Made by a program: the position numbers and the translations under genes. DNA of 64,000 bases from Phanerochaete sordida (Eukaryota; Basidiomycota; Agaricomycetes; Polyporales; Phanerochaetaceae): positions 1 to 64,000 of the forward strand of contig BPQB01000080.1 in the NCBI GenBank assembly GCA_019973155.2, in the 5' to 3' direction. The notes beneath the pieces are model-generated. The model was not told the origin of the DNA and searched no databases. It saw only the letters and a list, made by a program, of their open reading frames with translations. Every line of letters starts with the position of its first letter. Positions within the stretch are counted from its first letter, which is position 1. Shown here piece after piece: positions 23,318 to 35,619 of this stretch.

Positions 23318-26300
23318 CTAGCCGAACCTGCGTGGCGCGCCGACGAGACCCTCGATCGACTGGTGCTCGAGCTCGTGCCGCGCCTTCGTGATGGCAGCGT
23401 GCATTTCCTTCATGGCGTTGCCGAGCTTAACACCGAAGCGACTGAGGATGTCGCGCTGCCACGCATCGTACTTGGCGTTCACGCGCGCTTGCACCTGCTC
23501 GTAGTCGATGATACATACGCCGAACGACTTCTGCGTTTCTGACGTGTCGAAGGTAGAGCGCGCCTTCTTGATCTCGGTTAGCAGCTGCTGCCAGTGCGCA
23601 AGGTCGTCGCCGAGGCGGTTGAAGACGTATTCTGCTTCGAGGTCCCAGAGCGACTGGAACTGGAACCATTTGCCGACGTACTCCTTCAGCTGCTGAACTT
23701 TGGTCTCAATGAGGGAGAATGGCCGCTCTAGCGTGTTATCCGGGAAGCGAGTTAGCTACGGGACCATGATTAGCGAGAGAGCATTGTAGGCGCTGGAGAT
23801 GCGCGTACCAATGAGGTGTATGTCGTCTCTGCGGCGATATTGCCCTGCATCTGCAGACCGATCTCGTATCGTGAACTCTGAATGCGTCGGAGACGGCACA
23901 CAACACCTGACGAAGAGAGTATGAGGCATGAATGAGGCAGAGTATTAAGACGCTGCTCACCGAGCCAGTCGTGCAGCTGCTGGATCCATGTCTTGCGCGC
24001 ATATTCGATTGGCGGGTCAAGGAAGATGACCTGATTCTGTATCCGGATTTCATGAACGATAGGCTTCAACGTCATGTGTCCTTCCAGGAACTACAATCAA
24101 GTCAGAGACGCGTTAACAACCAAACGGGCGCTGACAGACCTTCTCCTCCTTTTGCCGCTTGTCGGTGCGACGCTTGTTAGCGGGTTCTCTTTGTAGGAGC
24201 TCCCGACGACCATCCACGTCTTCCGTGCGATCAAACTCCGTGCAGAATACCTGGATGATTTGTGCCAATCGCTGAATGAGAATACTCTCGATCTTCTGAT
24301 CCAGCTCAGCTACCCAGTGCTCGAGGTTAGCGTAGCCCTCGAGGTTGAGCCTATCAATCTACAAGAGTTGGCATCAGAATGTGGTGGAAATCGGCAGTGA
24401 AAACGACATACAGCAGCTTGTATCCTGGTCAACAGCTCCGAGAATGCTTCATGCGTATATGAACAAGTTGACAAGTCTTCCACTGCGCGGAGAATGTCCT
24501 TGTACAGGTCAATGACGTTGTTGGTCTTGTCCTGGAGTACGGAAACCACACTGGCGAACTCGCGGACAAACTGTATGTGACGGTTGTCGCGGGTTTCGCT
24601 CGAAGCGACGTAGCGCGCGGTGTCGTACTGGTTCACGAAGTAGTCCCATCGGATATTCATGCCTGGGGGCTGGTTCAGCATGGGATGAATCGCGACGAGG
24701 GAATCGTCTAACCTCTCGAGACCATCCTCTGAGCTTCATTTCGATACTCAGCGACCAGCCACTCGATGCCCTTGTTGCTGTCCACGAGATCGAGAGTTTG
24801 CCCGTACGTACGCACGGTCTCCATCAAGCTGACAGCGTGCGGATATACCCGCTTCGCATCCTTGGCCATGTTCGTGATCGCGTGCGGCACCTGGAAGTTT
24901 TGCCACAGCAGATTGCGAACCTCCTTGAACAACGTGATAATCTGTGGGTCGAAGTTGACGGCAAGCTGGAAGCCTCCACCGCGCAGGCGAACGATCTCGA
25001 AGAGGCGACCGTTGACGCCCATGTCTCGCCGGTTGATGTCGTGCAGCCATGCCTCGAATACTGGACGGGTGTCGAGCTTCTTGCGGAATGCCTGGCTTTC
25101 GGACTGCAGCTTCTGGCCCTCGGCATACAGCTCCCAGCCTTTACCCAGGACGTCTTCGACGCGCTTCATGTACGTTTGAAGCTGACGGTCAATCTGCTTT
25201 GCCCAGATGATTGCACCAGAAATCGGTGGCAAGTCGCGCATCTGAGACATATGGTATGCCTCCGAGAAACGATACTGCGTCTTGAACTGGAGAAATTGTC
25301 AGACTGAGCCCGGTACATTCTGGTAATCTCGCTTACCTTGTGGTGAAGCCGCTGGATATCCTCTTTGACGGAGTCAATGAGCTGTGTCTGGTACTCTTGG
25401 ATAGCACCGCGAATCTATTAAAGCAGCTGAGTGCATATCCGTCGCTTAGAGACAAAGTCACCAACCTTCGGCCTGACGAACAAGGCGTTGAACTTCGAGA
25501 ATACCCTGAACATCTCGTTCGCGTTGCGCGCCGTTCCAAGTCTGTCGCGCAGACGGGCGATGATCTGGTTCTCCACACGAGCGACATGCTCGTTGTATGC
25601 GTTCTCGGCGGCGACCCAGATCTCGCTTCCCTCTACGTGCAATGTGTCAGCTGAGCACGACGCGTCAGACGACCTGTCAAAACTCACCGACTGACACGTC
25701 AAGGACGTCAATCCGCTTCATGACCTCATACGCCTCCTTGACCTCCTCCTCCATGTCCACACCGCCGATCTCGGTCCCCACGCCAGCGAGACCCTTCGTC
25801 GGCGCGGTCATGACCGCAAGCTGCTCGTGCTGCTTGCGCCAGTCGCGCAGGTAACGGATGCGGTCCTGCAGCTTCGCATGCGCGGGCACGACCTTGATGG
25901 GAATGAACTTCTCGGAACGCTTGCGCGTGACCTCGCGCGCGACGTTCGTGAACTCCTTGATGTGGTCGTCCCACGTCCGGAAGATGTTCATCGCCTGGCT
26001 CAGGAGCCGTTCGAACGTCTCGTATGGGGTGTAGAGGAGCCGGTGCGAAGTGAGGACGCGCAGGAGCTGGTCGTTGAAGTCGCGCGAGATCGCCTCCACG
26101 AGGGGAAGCGCACGGCGGATGGGGTATGGGGACAGCTTCAGCTTGCGGTTCAGGTGCCCGAAGATCATGACGATGGACTCTTGAATCTTGTCGAGGTCCG
26201 TCGCCGAAAGTAGTTCGTTCAGAGGGAAGTCCTTCATGAGCTGATTGAACTTGTGGACTGTGACGCGTGAGCAAGTCGTCATCATGCATGCCGTGAGGAC

Positions 26301-27398
26301 TCACCTGTGTCCGTCGCGTCCTTGAGACCAGTGTCCGCAATGAAACTGACGGTAGCGCGGAAACGCTTCGCGTTCCGTAAACAGTCCATCACCATGTTGA
26401 CCTCGTCACTGCGCAGCTGGTTCTCGATGCCTTCCAACGCACGCTCCAAGCTCAACCAGAAGTTGATCTCCTGCGACGCCGTTCCCGATGAGACGTCTCG
26501 CGACAGTTTCGTCACGGCCTGGATCGACTTGATCCATTGGTTTACGTGGTTGTGTAGGGTGTTAAGGAAAGTGGAGTCGCTGAGCAGTTTAGGTGGTATA
26601 TCGGAGAGACTGGGTCGGTTGCCTGCCGCCCGTGCTTGTTCTACAGCGCGTTGAATAACAGGATGAATGATCAGGTGAGTCTCCGGTATCTCAACATTCT
26701 GCTGTAGATGAAGGAGGGAGAGTTCCAGCTCTGCGAACTTCTTCTTTGTCATGGGAATACCTAGAGCATGTTCAAAGGTGTCTCGTACAGGGACGGTAGT
26801 TGGACCACATACCCATCTTGGAGTCACCTTCCTTCCCTTGCCCCCGCGAGCCCACAAAGGCCTCGAACCATGGCTTCACAGCAGAGCTAACGACCGCATG
26901 GAGGCTTTCGTACGGTGTCTCGTCACCGCCAAACAAGTTAAGCACGTGCAGCTGCGTCGCGAGCGGCGATGTGGAGTCTAGTGTAGGCCCACGTTTGATC
27001 AAGGCCAGTGTAGTGACGTGCGATGGGTGGTAGGTGAGCTGAGGCGTAAGTGAATACGAGTATGTGGGAGGTTGGTCATCTACGACGCGTCAAGGATGGA
27101 TATGAGAGTCCCGATGACAGCAGAACGCACCCTCTGCCTCGTCTTTCTTCTTCACAACGTAAATAGATCCACCTCCCTCGCCGGCAAAGCGGGAGACGCG
27201 TTCATCAAACTCATCGTCAAATATGGATTCCAGCTCTTCAGGTAATGCACCGAGCAGAGGGGGAAGCAGCGCAAGCATATATGAGCGAAAGACGGCGGGG
27301 TCGAATGCTATCGTTGGCTCGACTGGGCCGTCCTGCAGCGCGCCGTTCGTGTGTATCCCGTTCGAGCCATTCATGAGTGCTGGTTCCACCGCTGCCAT
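23318..27398 (-). CDS. dhc1: Dynein heavy chain, N-terminal tail subunit
   Basis: About twelve exons from ATG at 27396-27398 (exon 1 to 27131) to TAG at 23318-23320 encode roughly 1,170 residues matching the dynein heavy chain tail (DHC_N1). Recognisable blocks in order: TAFDP-type start, [114 protein letters not shown] and [14 protein letters not shown], ending [17 protein letters not shown]. In unsplit dyneins the chain continues here for over 3,000 residues with the AAA motor; none of it is present and the convergent F-box gene ends 226 bp away. Agaricomycetes are known to encode the tail (Dhc1, dimerisation) and motor (Dhc2) as separate genes, so this is a natural split, needed for nuclear migration. 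An alternative ATG lies at 27551. Confidence 0.92.
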
Positions 27399-27886
27399 AG
27401 TTTCGGACGAGTAATTATTGGCGGTAGGAGGTGCTTCTGACGTCCTACGCGGCGGGGCTAGCTTGTCCCTGGAAGTTCTACGGAGCGTCCACCCAAACCC
27501 TCGAGGAAGTGGCTTGCGGTGACTGGTGAAGTACTGTGCGACAGGAAACATGACATGTCAGACAGTGGGACCAGGTCGCGGCATACGCAAACGCACTTGA
27601 GATCAGAGGGCAGACCCACTAGGATGTGGTGCGGTCGCCGTGAGGTCGGATGTCGTGAGTCCTGGAGGAGTGGAGGCCGTGGTCGACGACGAGGACAAGT
27701 CCAAAAACGCGAAGCTCACCGCGTCAAGCGGAATCAAACTCCGATCAAATGCCCTTCCCCAACGACCACGACGACGGCGACCAGCTTTTGTGCAGCGTTC
27801 TCGACGATGTCTATTGCCAACAAGACTGCTATGCAATTTCCACCAGGCTATGGAGCGGCATATTCTACATATACATCTGGTATCGG
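27399..27886. other. Intergenic upstream of dhc1
   Basis: Lies between the 5' end of dhc1 and the 3' end of the next minus-strand gene. No gene seen; open frames here are extensions or shadows. Confidence 0.4.
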
Positions 27887-28708
27887 CTACTTGGCATACG
27901 TGACTAGGGTATTATCATCCTTGATGACCTGGAGCAGGATCTTCTCTGGAACCTTGCCAAACCACCAGACCTCTACCTCCTTCGACGCGTCGAAATTCGG
28001 AGCAACCTTGGACACGTCCTTCGCATGCAGGATAGTGAACTCCCCCGACTTCGCTGACTTGCTTTCGAACTTGTCGACTGCAACTCGGGCGTTCTGGTGC
28101 TGCTCGCTGTGGTCAAATGGCTATGCCCGTGTCAGCGCACGCAAGGACCTTATACCGCTGCTGGCTACTCACTACGTCGTAGACCCATGTGTCGACCTCA
28201 TCGTCAGGCCTGTCATTGATCAGGATGTCGGAAATTGTCAATTCGCTGACATCCAGGCAAGACAGCAGGACCTGGAGGCCTGAAGGGTTCGCTCGCAGCT
28301 CCTCAGGAGGATCTTCCGCCTTCTTGTCGTAGTCCGGCTGGCGGTCATGGTAGACGAGGACCGTGCCGTCCTTGGCGGTGCGCGCGTCGAGCACCACCCA
28401 GAAGTAAGGGTAGTAAGGGTTCTCCTCTGCGGTAAAGTGCTTCAGGCAAAGCTCATGGAAGTCCTTGACCGTCGCATCTGCAAGCCCCTTCAGCTTCTCT
28501 CCAGCAGGCGGCGAACGCGCGCGGTGCACCGACCTTTGCGGACGGTACGATCGACGTGGATGATGTAGCCCTGGGCGTACTGCCTCCCCTTGGCAGACTC
28601 GTCCTCGAACTTCTGGATGACGTCTTCGGGCAGTGGGTCCTTGAGGAACCCTGCGACCACAAATTTGTTGGCGAGGATCTCGTAGCCGACTCTGTTGTCG
28701 CCGCTCAT
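27887..28708 (-). CDS. Conserved hypothetical protein
   Basis: Three exons (28708-28534, 28498-28173, 28120-27887) give 244 residues from MSGDNRVGYEILANKF. Family not recognised. It is a mixed alpha/beta-like acidic soluble protein without signal peptide or membrane segment; notable stretches are QYAQGYIIHVDRTVRK, FWVVLDARTAKDGTVLVYHD and VEVWWFGKVPEKILLQVI. The first intron would be only 35 nt (28533-28499), unusually short, yet it is needed to join two frames that both read well; otherwise there is a frameshift at this point. The start is 310 bp from the divergent E2 gene, suggesting a shared promoter region. Confidence 0.72.
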
Positions 28709-29017
28709 GCTATGTAGATGGTGGGGCGCGGGTGGTATCTGATACAAGTTGTACCTCGGAGTGCAATCCTTTATACTATTCGATTTGCCGCTCCGCGCTC
28801 TTAAACTCGGTATGATGCACGGTATCATGTGCCTTTGACAGCGAGCCCCATGGTATGGAAGTAAGCTGGTAGCCCAAGATGAGGTCAAGAGGAAACCGCG
28901 CATGATGCGCCAGGATGCGCCTTCCAAGCCTCGTCGGGCGGACCTTGCCCAGAGCGATGAAATAGCAGAACGCGACTCTCACTTTTCGTCCTCACTCCCA
29001 CCGACCCCGCTCCCGGA

Positions 29018-30693
29018 ATGCTTGGACGAGTAATACGCCTGCGAGGACGTCCCGTCCGTCCAGCCACGTTCCACTGCGCATCGCAGTTCCATTCCTCTGC
29101 GGCGCGGTGGGGCAAGGTTCTGCGGACCTTCAAACTCGCAGACATTGGCGAGGGCATAACGGAATGTGAGGTCATTCGATGGTGCGTGTCTAGAAATCGT
29201 GCCACCTTCTGGAAGTTCAAACTTGCGCGACGTCCAGGAACGTGAGCCCGCCAAACCAGGTCGCCGCGTTCGATGCGCTCTGCGAGGTCCAAAGCGACAA
29301 GGCGAGCGTCGAGATCACGAGTCCGTTCGATGGAGTGGTGAAGGACCTCCTCGTCAAGGAAGGCGAGGTTGCGAAGGTCGGCGAGGGTCTCTGCATCATC
29401 GAGGTCGACGAAGAGCAGGCTGGGGAAGACCAAGGATCCAGCCCGCCCCCGCATCCGGCTCAAGAAGCGGCGCAGAGCAAGGACTTCTCCGCGGAAACGC
29501 CTGCACAACCGTCACCAGACGCAGCGAAGCCTGCACGCAGACACCACCCGTTGGACCCCAACGCTCCGGCAGATGTCAAAGCTGCGCTGGCTCAGGCCAC
29601 GAACGCGGAGAACGTGCTCGCCACCCCCGCCACTCGTCACTTTGCTCGTCAGAGTGGCATAGATCTTGCCCAGCTCGCTCCGGGGAGCGGCAAGGGCGGC
29701 AGGGTCGAAAAGCGCGACGTTGAGACGTATCTCGCGCGAGGCCGTGAACCTAAGGCTGCACCAGGAGCGCAGGCCGCACCGCAGGTCCAGCAGGCGGAAG
29801 ATTTGGTGGTCGAGCTGGGGCGTACTCGCTATGGCATGTGGAAGGCGATGACCAAGGTGCGTCGTACCATGTCATATTCTTAGTTCCATGGACTCATGCC
29901 TACGCTGTAGAGCTTGGAGATTCCACACTTCGGCTACTCGACCACGCTAGACTTGACCACTTTGCACGAGATCATGCCGGTCCTGAACGCGAATATCCCT
30001 GCTCGCTACCTGCCTCCATCCGCCAAACCTTCGCATCCCCCGGCAGTCTCGCCAACGGCGTTCTATGCGCAGCCTAGTCCGCCTGCCGTCGAGCCTTCCG
30101 CGCAGTTCTCCAAGCTCACGTACCTGCCCGTCCTACTGAAGACGCTGTCGAAAGCCATGCAAGAGTGGCCGCTCTTCCGCTCGTCGATCACGCCCTCGTG
30201 GAACGCGGCTTCGGGCGAGAAGCCGACGCTGACACTGCGCCCGCACGCAGACATCAGCATCGCGCTCTCGACGCCGACGGGCCTGTACACACCGACGCTG
30301 CAGCGCGTCGACACGCAGCACGTGTACGCGCTCGCGGGCCAGCTCAAGCACCTCTCGCACCTCGGCCGGCAGGTACCCAGCGGGCTCACGCCCGCGGAGA
30401 TGCCGAAGCGCGGCGGTACACTCACAGTGTCGAACATCGGCGGCATCGGCGACGGCGACTCCGCCTCGCCTGTGCTCGTCCCTGGCGGCGGCGTCGCCAT
30501 CGTTGCCATTGGCCGCGCGAAGTGGGTCTGGGACGTCAACCGCGGCGACGGGAAAGGCGAGCGCCGCCTCAAGGTCGGTATCAGCTGGAGCGCGGACCAC
30601 CGGGTTGTCGAGGGTGCCGAACTCGTCGCGTTCATCGAAACCTGGAGGAGCTGGGTCGAGACGCCACAGAGGCTCATCGCTGAGGGTGTCTAG
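29018..30693 (+). CDS. Branched-chain 2-oxoacid dehydrogenase E2 (dihydrolipoyl transacylase)
   Basis: Three exons (29018-29181, 29238-29856, 29911-30693) give 521 residues. An Arg-rich mitochondrial presequence (MLGRVIRLRGRPVR) precedes a lipoyl domain (FKLADIGEGITECEVIRW, lipoyl Lys in CEVQSDKASVEI), a linker, an E3-binding domain (TPATRHFARQSGIDLAQLAP) and the acyltransferase core with IPHFGYSTTLDLT, TLTVSNIGGIG and SADHRVVEGAEL. The opening DIGEGI and SDKASV favour the branched-chain over pyruvate or oxoglutarate complexes. It transfers branched acyl groups from E1 to CoA in valine, leucine and isoleucine breakdown in the mitochondrial matrix. The active-site HxxxDG appears as H-R-V-V-E-G, Glu for Asp, which may be normal in this lineage. 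Confidence 0.93.
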
Positions 30694-31356
30694 ACGACAC
30701 TATATCGTCCACATTGACTCCGCACCCTGTAAGAATCGTTGTATTAAGTAATATCATTGCACATGCTATTCATCGCTGCACTCGTTCGCTAGCTCTGCCT
30801 ATAGCATGCCCAGCACAGGTGGGCGTCGCTCGAGGCAAGTTGAAAAAGCTTGCGCTAGTTCGCAGAGCAACTTTTACGCTACGGGAGTATTTTCGAATGA
30901 ATTAGGAATTCAACCATTGAATGCAGTGCAGATAGTCGTGCCATAACGTGTTCCTGTTCACCTCGAAGAGTACCGGTGGTCGAGGAAGGTGCCAGACCCG
31001 AACTCAGACTCGAAGGGTGTGAGTCGGAAGAGACGCGTCTAGGTCCACGAACCGGTTCGAGTGATCGGGACGCGTCGATCGAGCAGGCTAACCGAACCAA
31101 AATGGGCCAAACCCCTGAATTTACGCGGGGTGCGTAGATTTGACACTTAGCAGGCGCTTAGTGTACCAGTGTTGATAATTCTGACAATTCGCCCGCAGTC
31201 AGTTTTGCACCATTTAGGCAGCATCGTATATCGCACATGTAGACACTATTGCATGCACAGACTCTTCATAGCGAAGATTATAGTTCCAATAATTAGTTTG
31301 GTGCCACTACACGTTCAACCAAGGTCACCACCGATCGTGCTGCGTACAAGCTCGTC
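30694..31356. other. Intergenic, contains dispersed repeat copy 3
   Basis: 3' ends of two convergent genes face each other here. Apart from the repeat at 31031-31140 nothing is recognised. Confidence 0.5.
31031..31140 (+). repeat. Dispersed ~100-bp repeat, copy 3
   Basis: Contains GAACCGGTTCGAGTGAT, identical to copy 5 over this stretch, then ACCGAACCAAAATGGGCC and TGAATTTACG. Downstream similarity to copy 2 continues to about 31160. Confidence 0.75.
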
Positions 31357-31996
31357 TTAAGAGGTATAGGGGATGGTACTGTTGGCAGTACACAAGACCT
31401 ATTCACCAAAACAATCAGATGAATGGAACATTACAAAAGAGATCACCCTACCTCGCCAGGATAGATATTGCTGCAGTCGCTGTTGACGTTGGGGTTGTTG
31501 GCATGCAAGACGCTCACGTCGATGTTGCTGTTCTGCGCGATCAGCGCACAGTTGTCGCCCGACTGGATGACATAGTTCGTCGTGCAGTCTTGGCCTGTGA
31601 TGCCGAGGCAGAGCGGCTGGCCACAGTGTCAGCTGATATTCCCGGGACGCTGCATGGGCGCGGAGCTCACCTCGCCCTCGCCGAGGTTGTCGCAGCCCGC
31701 GTCAATCTGCGGGTTAACGAGCGCGAGTTGGTACCTATGATACGTCAAGAGCTTTCGTCAGTAATCTTGTAGATTATGGGTATGAGAGTAGCTTACGTAG
31801 AGACGTTCAAATTAGCGGAGATCTTGTCGCAGGTGTCCATGAGGCGGACGGTGTAGTCGCGAGCACAGTCCGCAGGCAAATCCGCACGAACTGCAGAAGA
31901 CGTCGTATCCATACGATACACTCAAGGCCAGGACCACTCACCAGCAGAGACGGCCGCAAAGACGGCGAGGGTAACGAGCTGGAGGCGAGTGAACAT
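31357..31996 (-). CDS. Secreted two-LysM protein, copy 3
   Basis: Five exons from ATG at 31994-31996 to TAA at 31357-31359, with splice phases as in copy 1. The signal peptide MFTRLQLVTLAVFAAVSA is nearly that of copy 1, and the mature part is the closest match to it: ADLPADCARDYTV, DTCDKISANLNVS, YQLALVNPQIDAGCDNLGEG, LCLGITGQDC, YVIQSGDNCALIAQ, LHANNPNVNSDC and IYPGEVLC, ending TIPYTS. About 126 residues. Module roles are as for copy 1 (chitin-type glycan binding, secreted). Orientation is opposite to copy 1, and the homologous 5' flank shows that the pair arose by a duplication that included the promoter. Confidence 0.9.
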
Positions 31997-33307
31997 CGTG
32001 ATGAGGTTTGAAGGCGAGAGAGAAAGCAGGGACTGTTGGCTCTGAGGGCACAGAGGCGTTCTCGAGCACTTTTATACGCAGCTCAATCGTAGTTTCCGAC
32101 GACCGCGCGGCCTCATGTGACCGCGTCGCCCGCCCTTTTGAGGAGAAATGACTGGGCAAAGGAACGCCTTCGTCCTTCGCGACCGCAAATTGGTCTCTGG
32201 AAGCCAGCGCATACCTCCGCCAAGGGCAAGAGCGGGACGACCACGCAGTCCATCAGCTTCTTCGTCGCGTCCGGGAACGCGCAGCGTGTACCCGACCGTC
32301 GCTTCGCGCCGCGCCTGATGCGCCATCAAATCGGCGAGCGACCGCGACGCGCCTTTAGGCAATGTGACTCGAGTGCGGGGGATAACGCGGCGATTTTTGC
32401 TTGCGCGCACCTATCTGAGGCATGAGGCAGCGTTCGAGAGACGGGGCGATGACTCACAAGCGATGTGCATGCAGGAAGATCGTGGCCGTCGTCGCTGGCG
32501 GACTTGGACTGGCTGGCGAAGCTGGACGTCTGAATCGTTCAGTGGCAACTCCTTGATCGAAAACTGAGCGCAAGGAGAGGGAAAGCAGCTTCATTTTCAC
32601 GCGGAGAGTGTTCGCAGATAGCCCGACGGAGGACCAACATACTTACTGGACGTCGTTGGGTGGTGCCAAGAGCTACAAGTCGCGTCACCTTCCGCTAAGT
32701 TAAAAGCAGCACGCGAATGGGCGCTTATCCGCTTTCCCTGCTTGGTCTCTTCCCCTTCGCCGCGAGTGACCCGCTTGCCTTCTACATTATGCACCCACGA
32801 AATTGCACTTGATGATGCGCTTGCAGTGTATGATTGGCATTATTTTGCGCTGATATTGTGCAAGATAGTAGCATGGCTTCGCGCAGGGTGCTCGGCTGTC
32901 CTTGCAAAATGCCATCGTGTAACCTGGCGCGGTGCCGCTAGCGGTGAGCTCCAGCACGCGTCTTCTCTCCCTACATACCGAGCATCTTTGAGACCAGTGC
33001 GCTGATAAATAGTCTATACATGATGGGTAAGGTAAGGGCTCTCTGTCGCCGCATTACGGCTACGTTCATCAAGACTTGTCGACGGCGAACCTTGAATGTA
33101 AGGTCCGACGCGTGCCAGCTCGTGGGCAAGTTCGCAACCTTGTCGGGGTAATCGGCTTGTGCCTGGACCAGTCGGGGTCAGAACACCCAAAGCTTGAGCA
33201 GATGTACGTTCGAGCGCGCTGCTGCGTGAGTGCGGTATATAGATGCTGGTCGACAATGTCTGATCGTCGGCAAGCATCGCCCCGCTGTGCAGTCTACCGA
33301 TCTCACA
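31997..33307. other. Divergent intergenic with a duplicated LysM 5' flank
   Basis: 32.0-32.45 kb on the minus strand is the counterpart of 16.6-17.08 kb on the plus strand. The right part is the promoter region of D3, with a TATATAG stretch near 33235. No gene seen. Confidence 0.55.
32069..32076 (-). promoter_or_regulatory. TATA box of LysM gene 3
   Basis: TATAAAAG on the minus strand, about 80 bp upstream of the ATG at 31996, in the same place as in LysM gene 1 and within the shared 5' flank. Confidence 0.65.
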
Positions 33308-34465
33308 ATGGCCTTCCGTCGTGTTCTCATTGTCAGCGTCCTGGTCGCAGCTGTGGAGGCTAACGTTCTACCACCTCTTGCAGCGCGCCAGTCGTCCAGT
33401 ATCTGTGGCACCGTCCCCGAATTCCCTGTTGGTGACAAGATCGAGATCTTGGCCTGGTCGGACTTGACGACATCCTATGGATACTTGAGTGCTAGCCCGG
33501 CAAACGTACCGTTCTGGGGTCAGTAAGTGACGTCGGCGTTTTGTGTGCAGGCACCTCAGAAATGCTGATTTGGCGTTCAGGAGCACCGGGTACGGAGTCA
33601 CAAGCGATCCCGCCGAGGCCTTGACGGGTATCTTCACATGCGGAGACCAAGGTTTCGCGAACTGGCCTCCAGCTCTCTTGGGTGCTGCAGTATGTCTCCG
33701 ACCACTTGAGTGTGTTTTGGAAATCTTAAGTGCTCGTCCACTTCCAGAATGCGCAGAGTGTTCCCGGAACGACCATTAACGCGATCGGCCTTATTGATCC
33801 CTTCTACGCAAGTGGAGGAGATCCTACCGTCAACGTTAGAGGCAGCTCCAAGTAGGCGATCCACCGCCTATCATCCTGCAACCCACTCACCTTTGCGGCA
33901 TGTAGCTGGATCGCGTTTGGCGCGACGTTCGTAGGAGAAGCCTTAAGCACGCCTGCCAGTAACACCGATATTACATATGACGGCTCTCCGGCTGTTGTGA
34001 GTTTGCTTGTCAACACTAAAAGAGCATCCCTGACATTCGGTGCTGCTAGTATGAATCTGTGGTATGGACCCTCGACCACCTCCCGGCTGCCGACGGAACT
34101 CGGGTCAACATCCTCCAACGTACGTGTACACGTTTCTTGTGCCATATTGGCGAGTCTCTGTGCTGACGACCTGCCACTCAACAGCTGTCTGGACTAATCC
34201 CAACAACGGCAACGGGGGTAGTGAGTATACCCTTCACTTGCGAGCCCAGGGCCTCAGCTGATCATGGAACACTTCAGATATCGACGTTCCGCTCTTCTTG
34301 TCACCATCACAGGGCGTCGTCGTTGCTATCTCTGACCCGGCTGCATTCGAGTTTGAGTACGCCAGCGCCGGACCGTGGCTCCAGGTGGTAAGTGACTCGG
34401 ATTCCGTTTTTCTCGGCAGATCCTCACAAACAGCTTTGGTGTAGGTTACGGCCCTCATTAATTAA
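33308..34465 (+). CDS. Secreted protein of family D, copy D3
   Basis: Eight exons give about 250 residues. A signal peptide (MAFRRVLIVSVLVAAVEA) is followed by a short propeptide-like PLAARQ, then SSSICGTVPEFP, YGYLSASPANVPFWGQ, GYGVTSDPAEALTGIFTCG, NAQSVPGTTINAIGLIDP, W-I-A-F-G, YESVVWTLD, VWTNPN, IDVPLFLSPSQGVVVAIS and a short last exon encoding VTALIN. Exon 1 ends at 33522 in phase 2. Two Cys are conserved with D4 (CGT and TCG). No catalytic motif, repeat or known domain was recognised; the Gly/Ser/Trp-rich, probably beta-rich sequence would suit a surface or glycan-binding protein, which is speculation. Tandem with D4. Confidence 0.82.
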
Positions 34466-34688
34466 GCTGCTTCATTTTCCTACGCATTTAATTCGGACGA
34501 TGTGCATGATCAGCAGATGACATAGGGACTAGCAGACAGGCAGCGGCATCACGGGTTCGTACATTTCTGGTAGTCTTGACTCCGTGTATCGTCAGCCCGA
34601 CTTTGGATCCCTCGGAAACGTTCTATAGTCACTATGTGAACTGCCCGACTCTCGAGGGCGGCTGTTCAAGAATGAGGGCAGGAGTGTG

Positions 34689-34775
34689 GACGCAAAACGA
34701 ACCAGTTCGATTGCCCTCGGCGCGTAAATCGAAGAGGCAGCCGAACCAAAATGGGCCAAGGCGAGAAATCGCACG
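34689..34775 (+). repeat. Dispersed ~100-bp repeat, copy 4 (shorter)
   Basis: Contains GAACCAGTTCGATTG, a GGCGCGTAAATCG spacer, then GCCGAACCAAAATGGGCC; the right end is more diverged than in other copies. Confidence 0.65.
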
Positions 34776-35619
34776 CGGCTCGCGACGAAACCGTGAATTC
34801 AGACAAGCGCCAGAGCATCGAGCCTGCTCCGTTCCAACACCAGACCAACATTTGCTAATTCTCCCATTCTCATGTGAACGCATCTCATAGCATCGTGTAT
34901 GACACTGCCCACGTATTTCTGTCACATTCGCCTAAGTACTTCGATCCAGTCGAGGTACCTCGCGGAGTGTGCCAACGGGCCAACGGCCATGACAGGGCAC
35001 CCTCAGGCCGCAATCCTCACGCAACACTACAACCACATCGCGTATCGCTCTGTAGGGTAATGGATGGGAGAGCGATAATCATCTTTCTGACACTTTGCAT
35101 CCGGCACTCCGACTCGACAGCGCTTCTTCTTCATGGACCCGTTTCTACCAGGGCACTCTCATTCTTTCTCCTACACGGCCATCAGGCTCGCTAGGGTCCA
35201 TCCGCGGAAAGTGCCTGATCAGCTTCGTGTGCCCTTACTGCATAACGGTATTACGACAGAGTACGTCTTCCATTTGTACTGCCTTGAATTGTCCCTGACT
35301 GCGTTATCAGGCCCAGACTTCAGAGTGCATACTGCTCTGCGTCTTCGCTGTCGCGGGACTGATCTACGACGGCTCCGAGTACGCTCACGAGGACTCTCTG
35401 CACACAGGCTTGGCACCAATCGCCGACCCGGCGTGATGACTATCCGCGTCGAGACCTCGAGCAGCCCGTCGGCCACCGTGCATTGATGAGGGAACCATTC
35501 TGCCGGACGTCGTCCCTTCATCGGAGAGAGGACATGTCGAAGCAGACGACGGCTGTACCCACCGGTGTCAGAACCCTTGCCGACGCGGCGGCCGCCATGT
35601 AGTCGAAGAGTTAACCGCG

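Noticed and set aside
25726..26340. Minus-strand 204-codon frame in another phase of dhc1
   Set aside because: Overlaps the dynein tail exon in the wrong phase; Arg/His-rich composition typical of a shadow frame.
23318..27398. Dynein gene as a truncated pseudogene
   Set aside because: No stop or frameshift in about 1,170 codons, all splice sites usable, and a split heavy chain is known in this fungal class.
30165..30683. Plus-strand 172-codon frame inside the E2 gene
   Set aside because: Wrong phase of the E2 acyltransferase exon, Arg-rich shadow.
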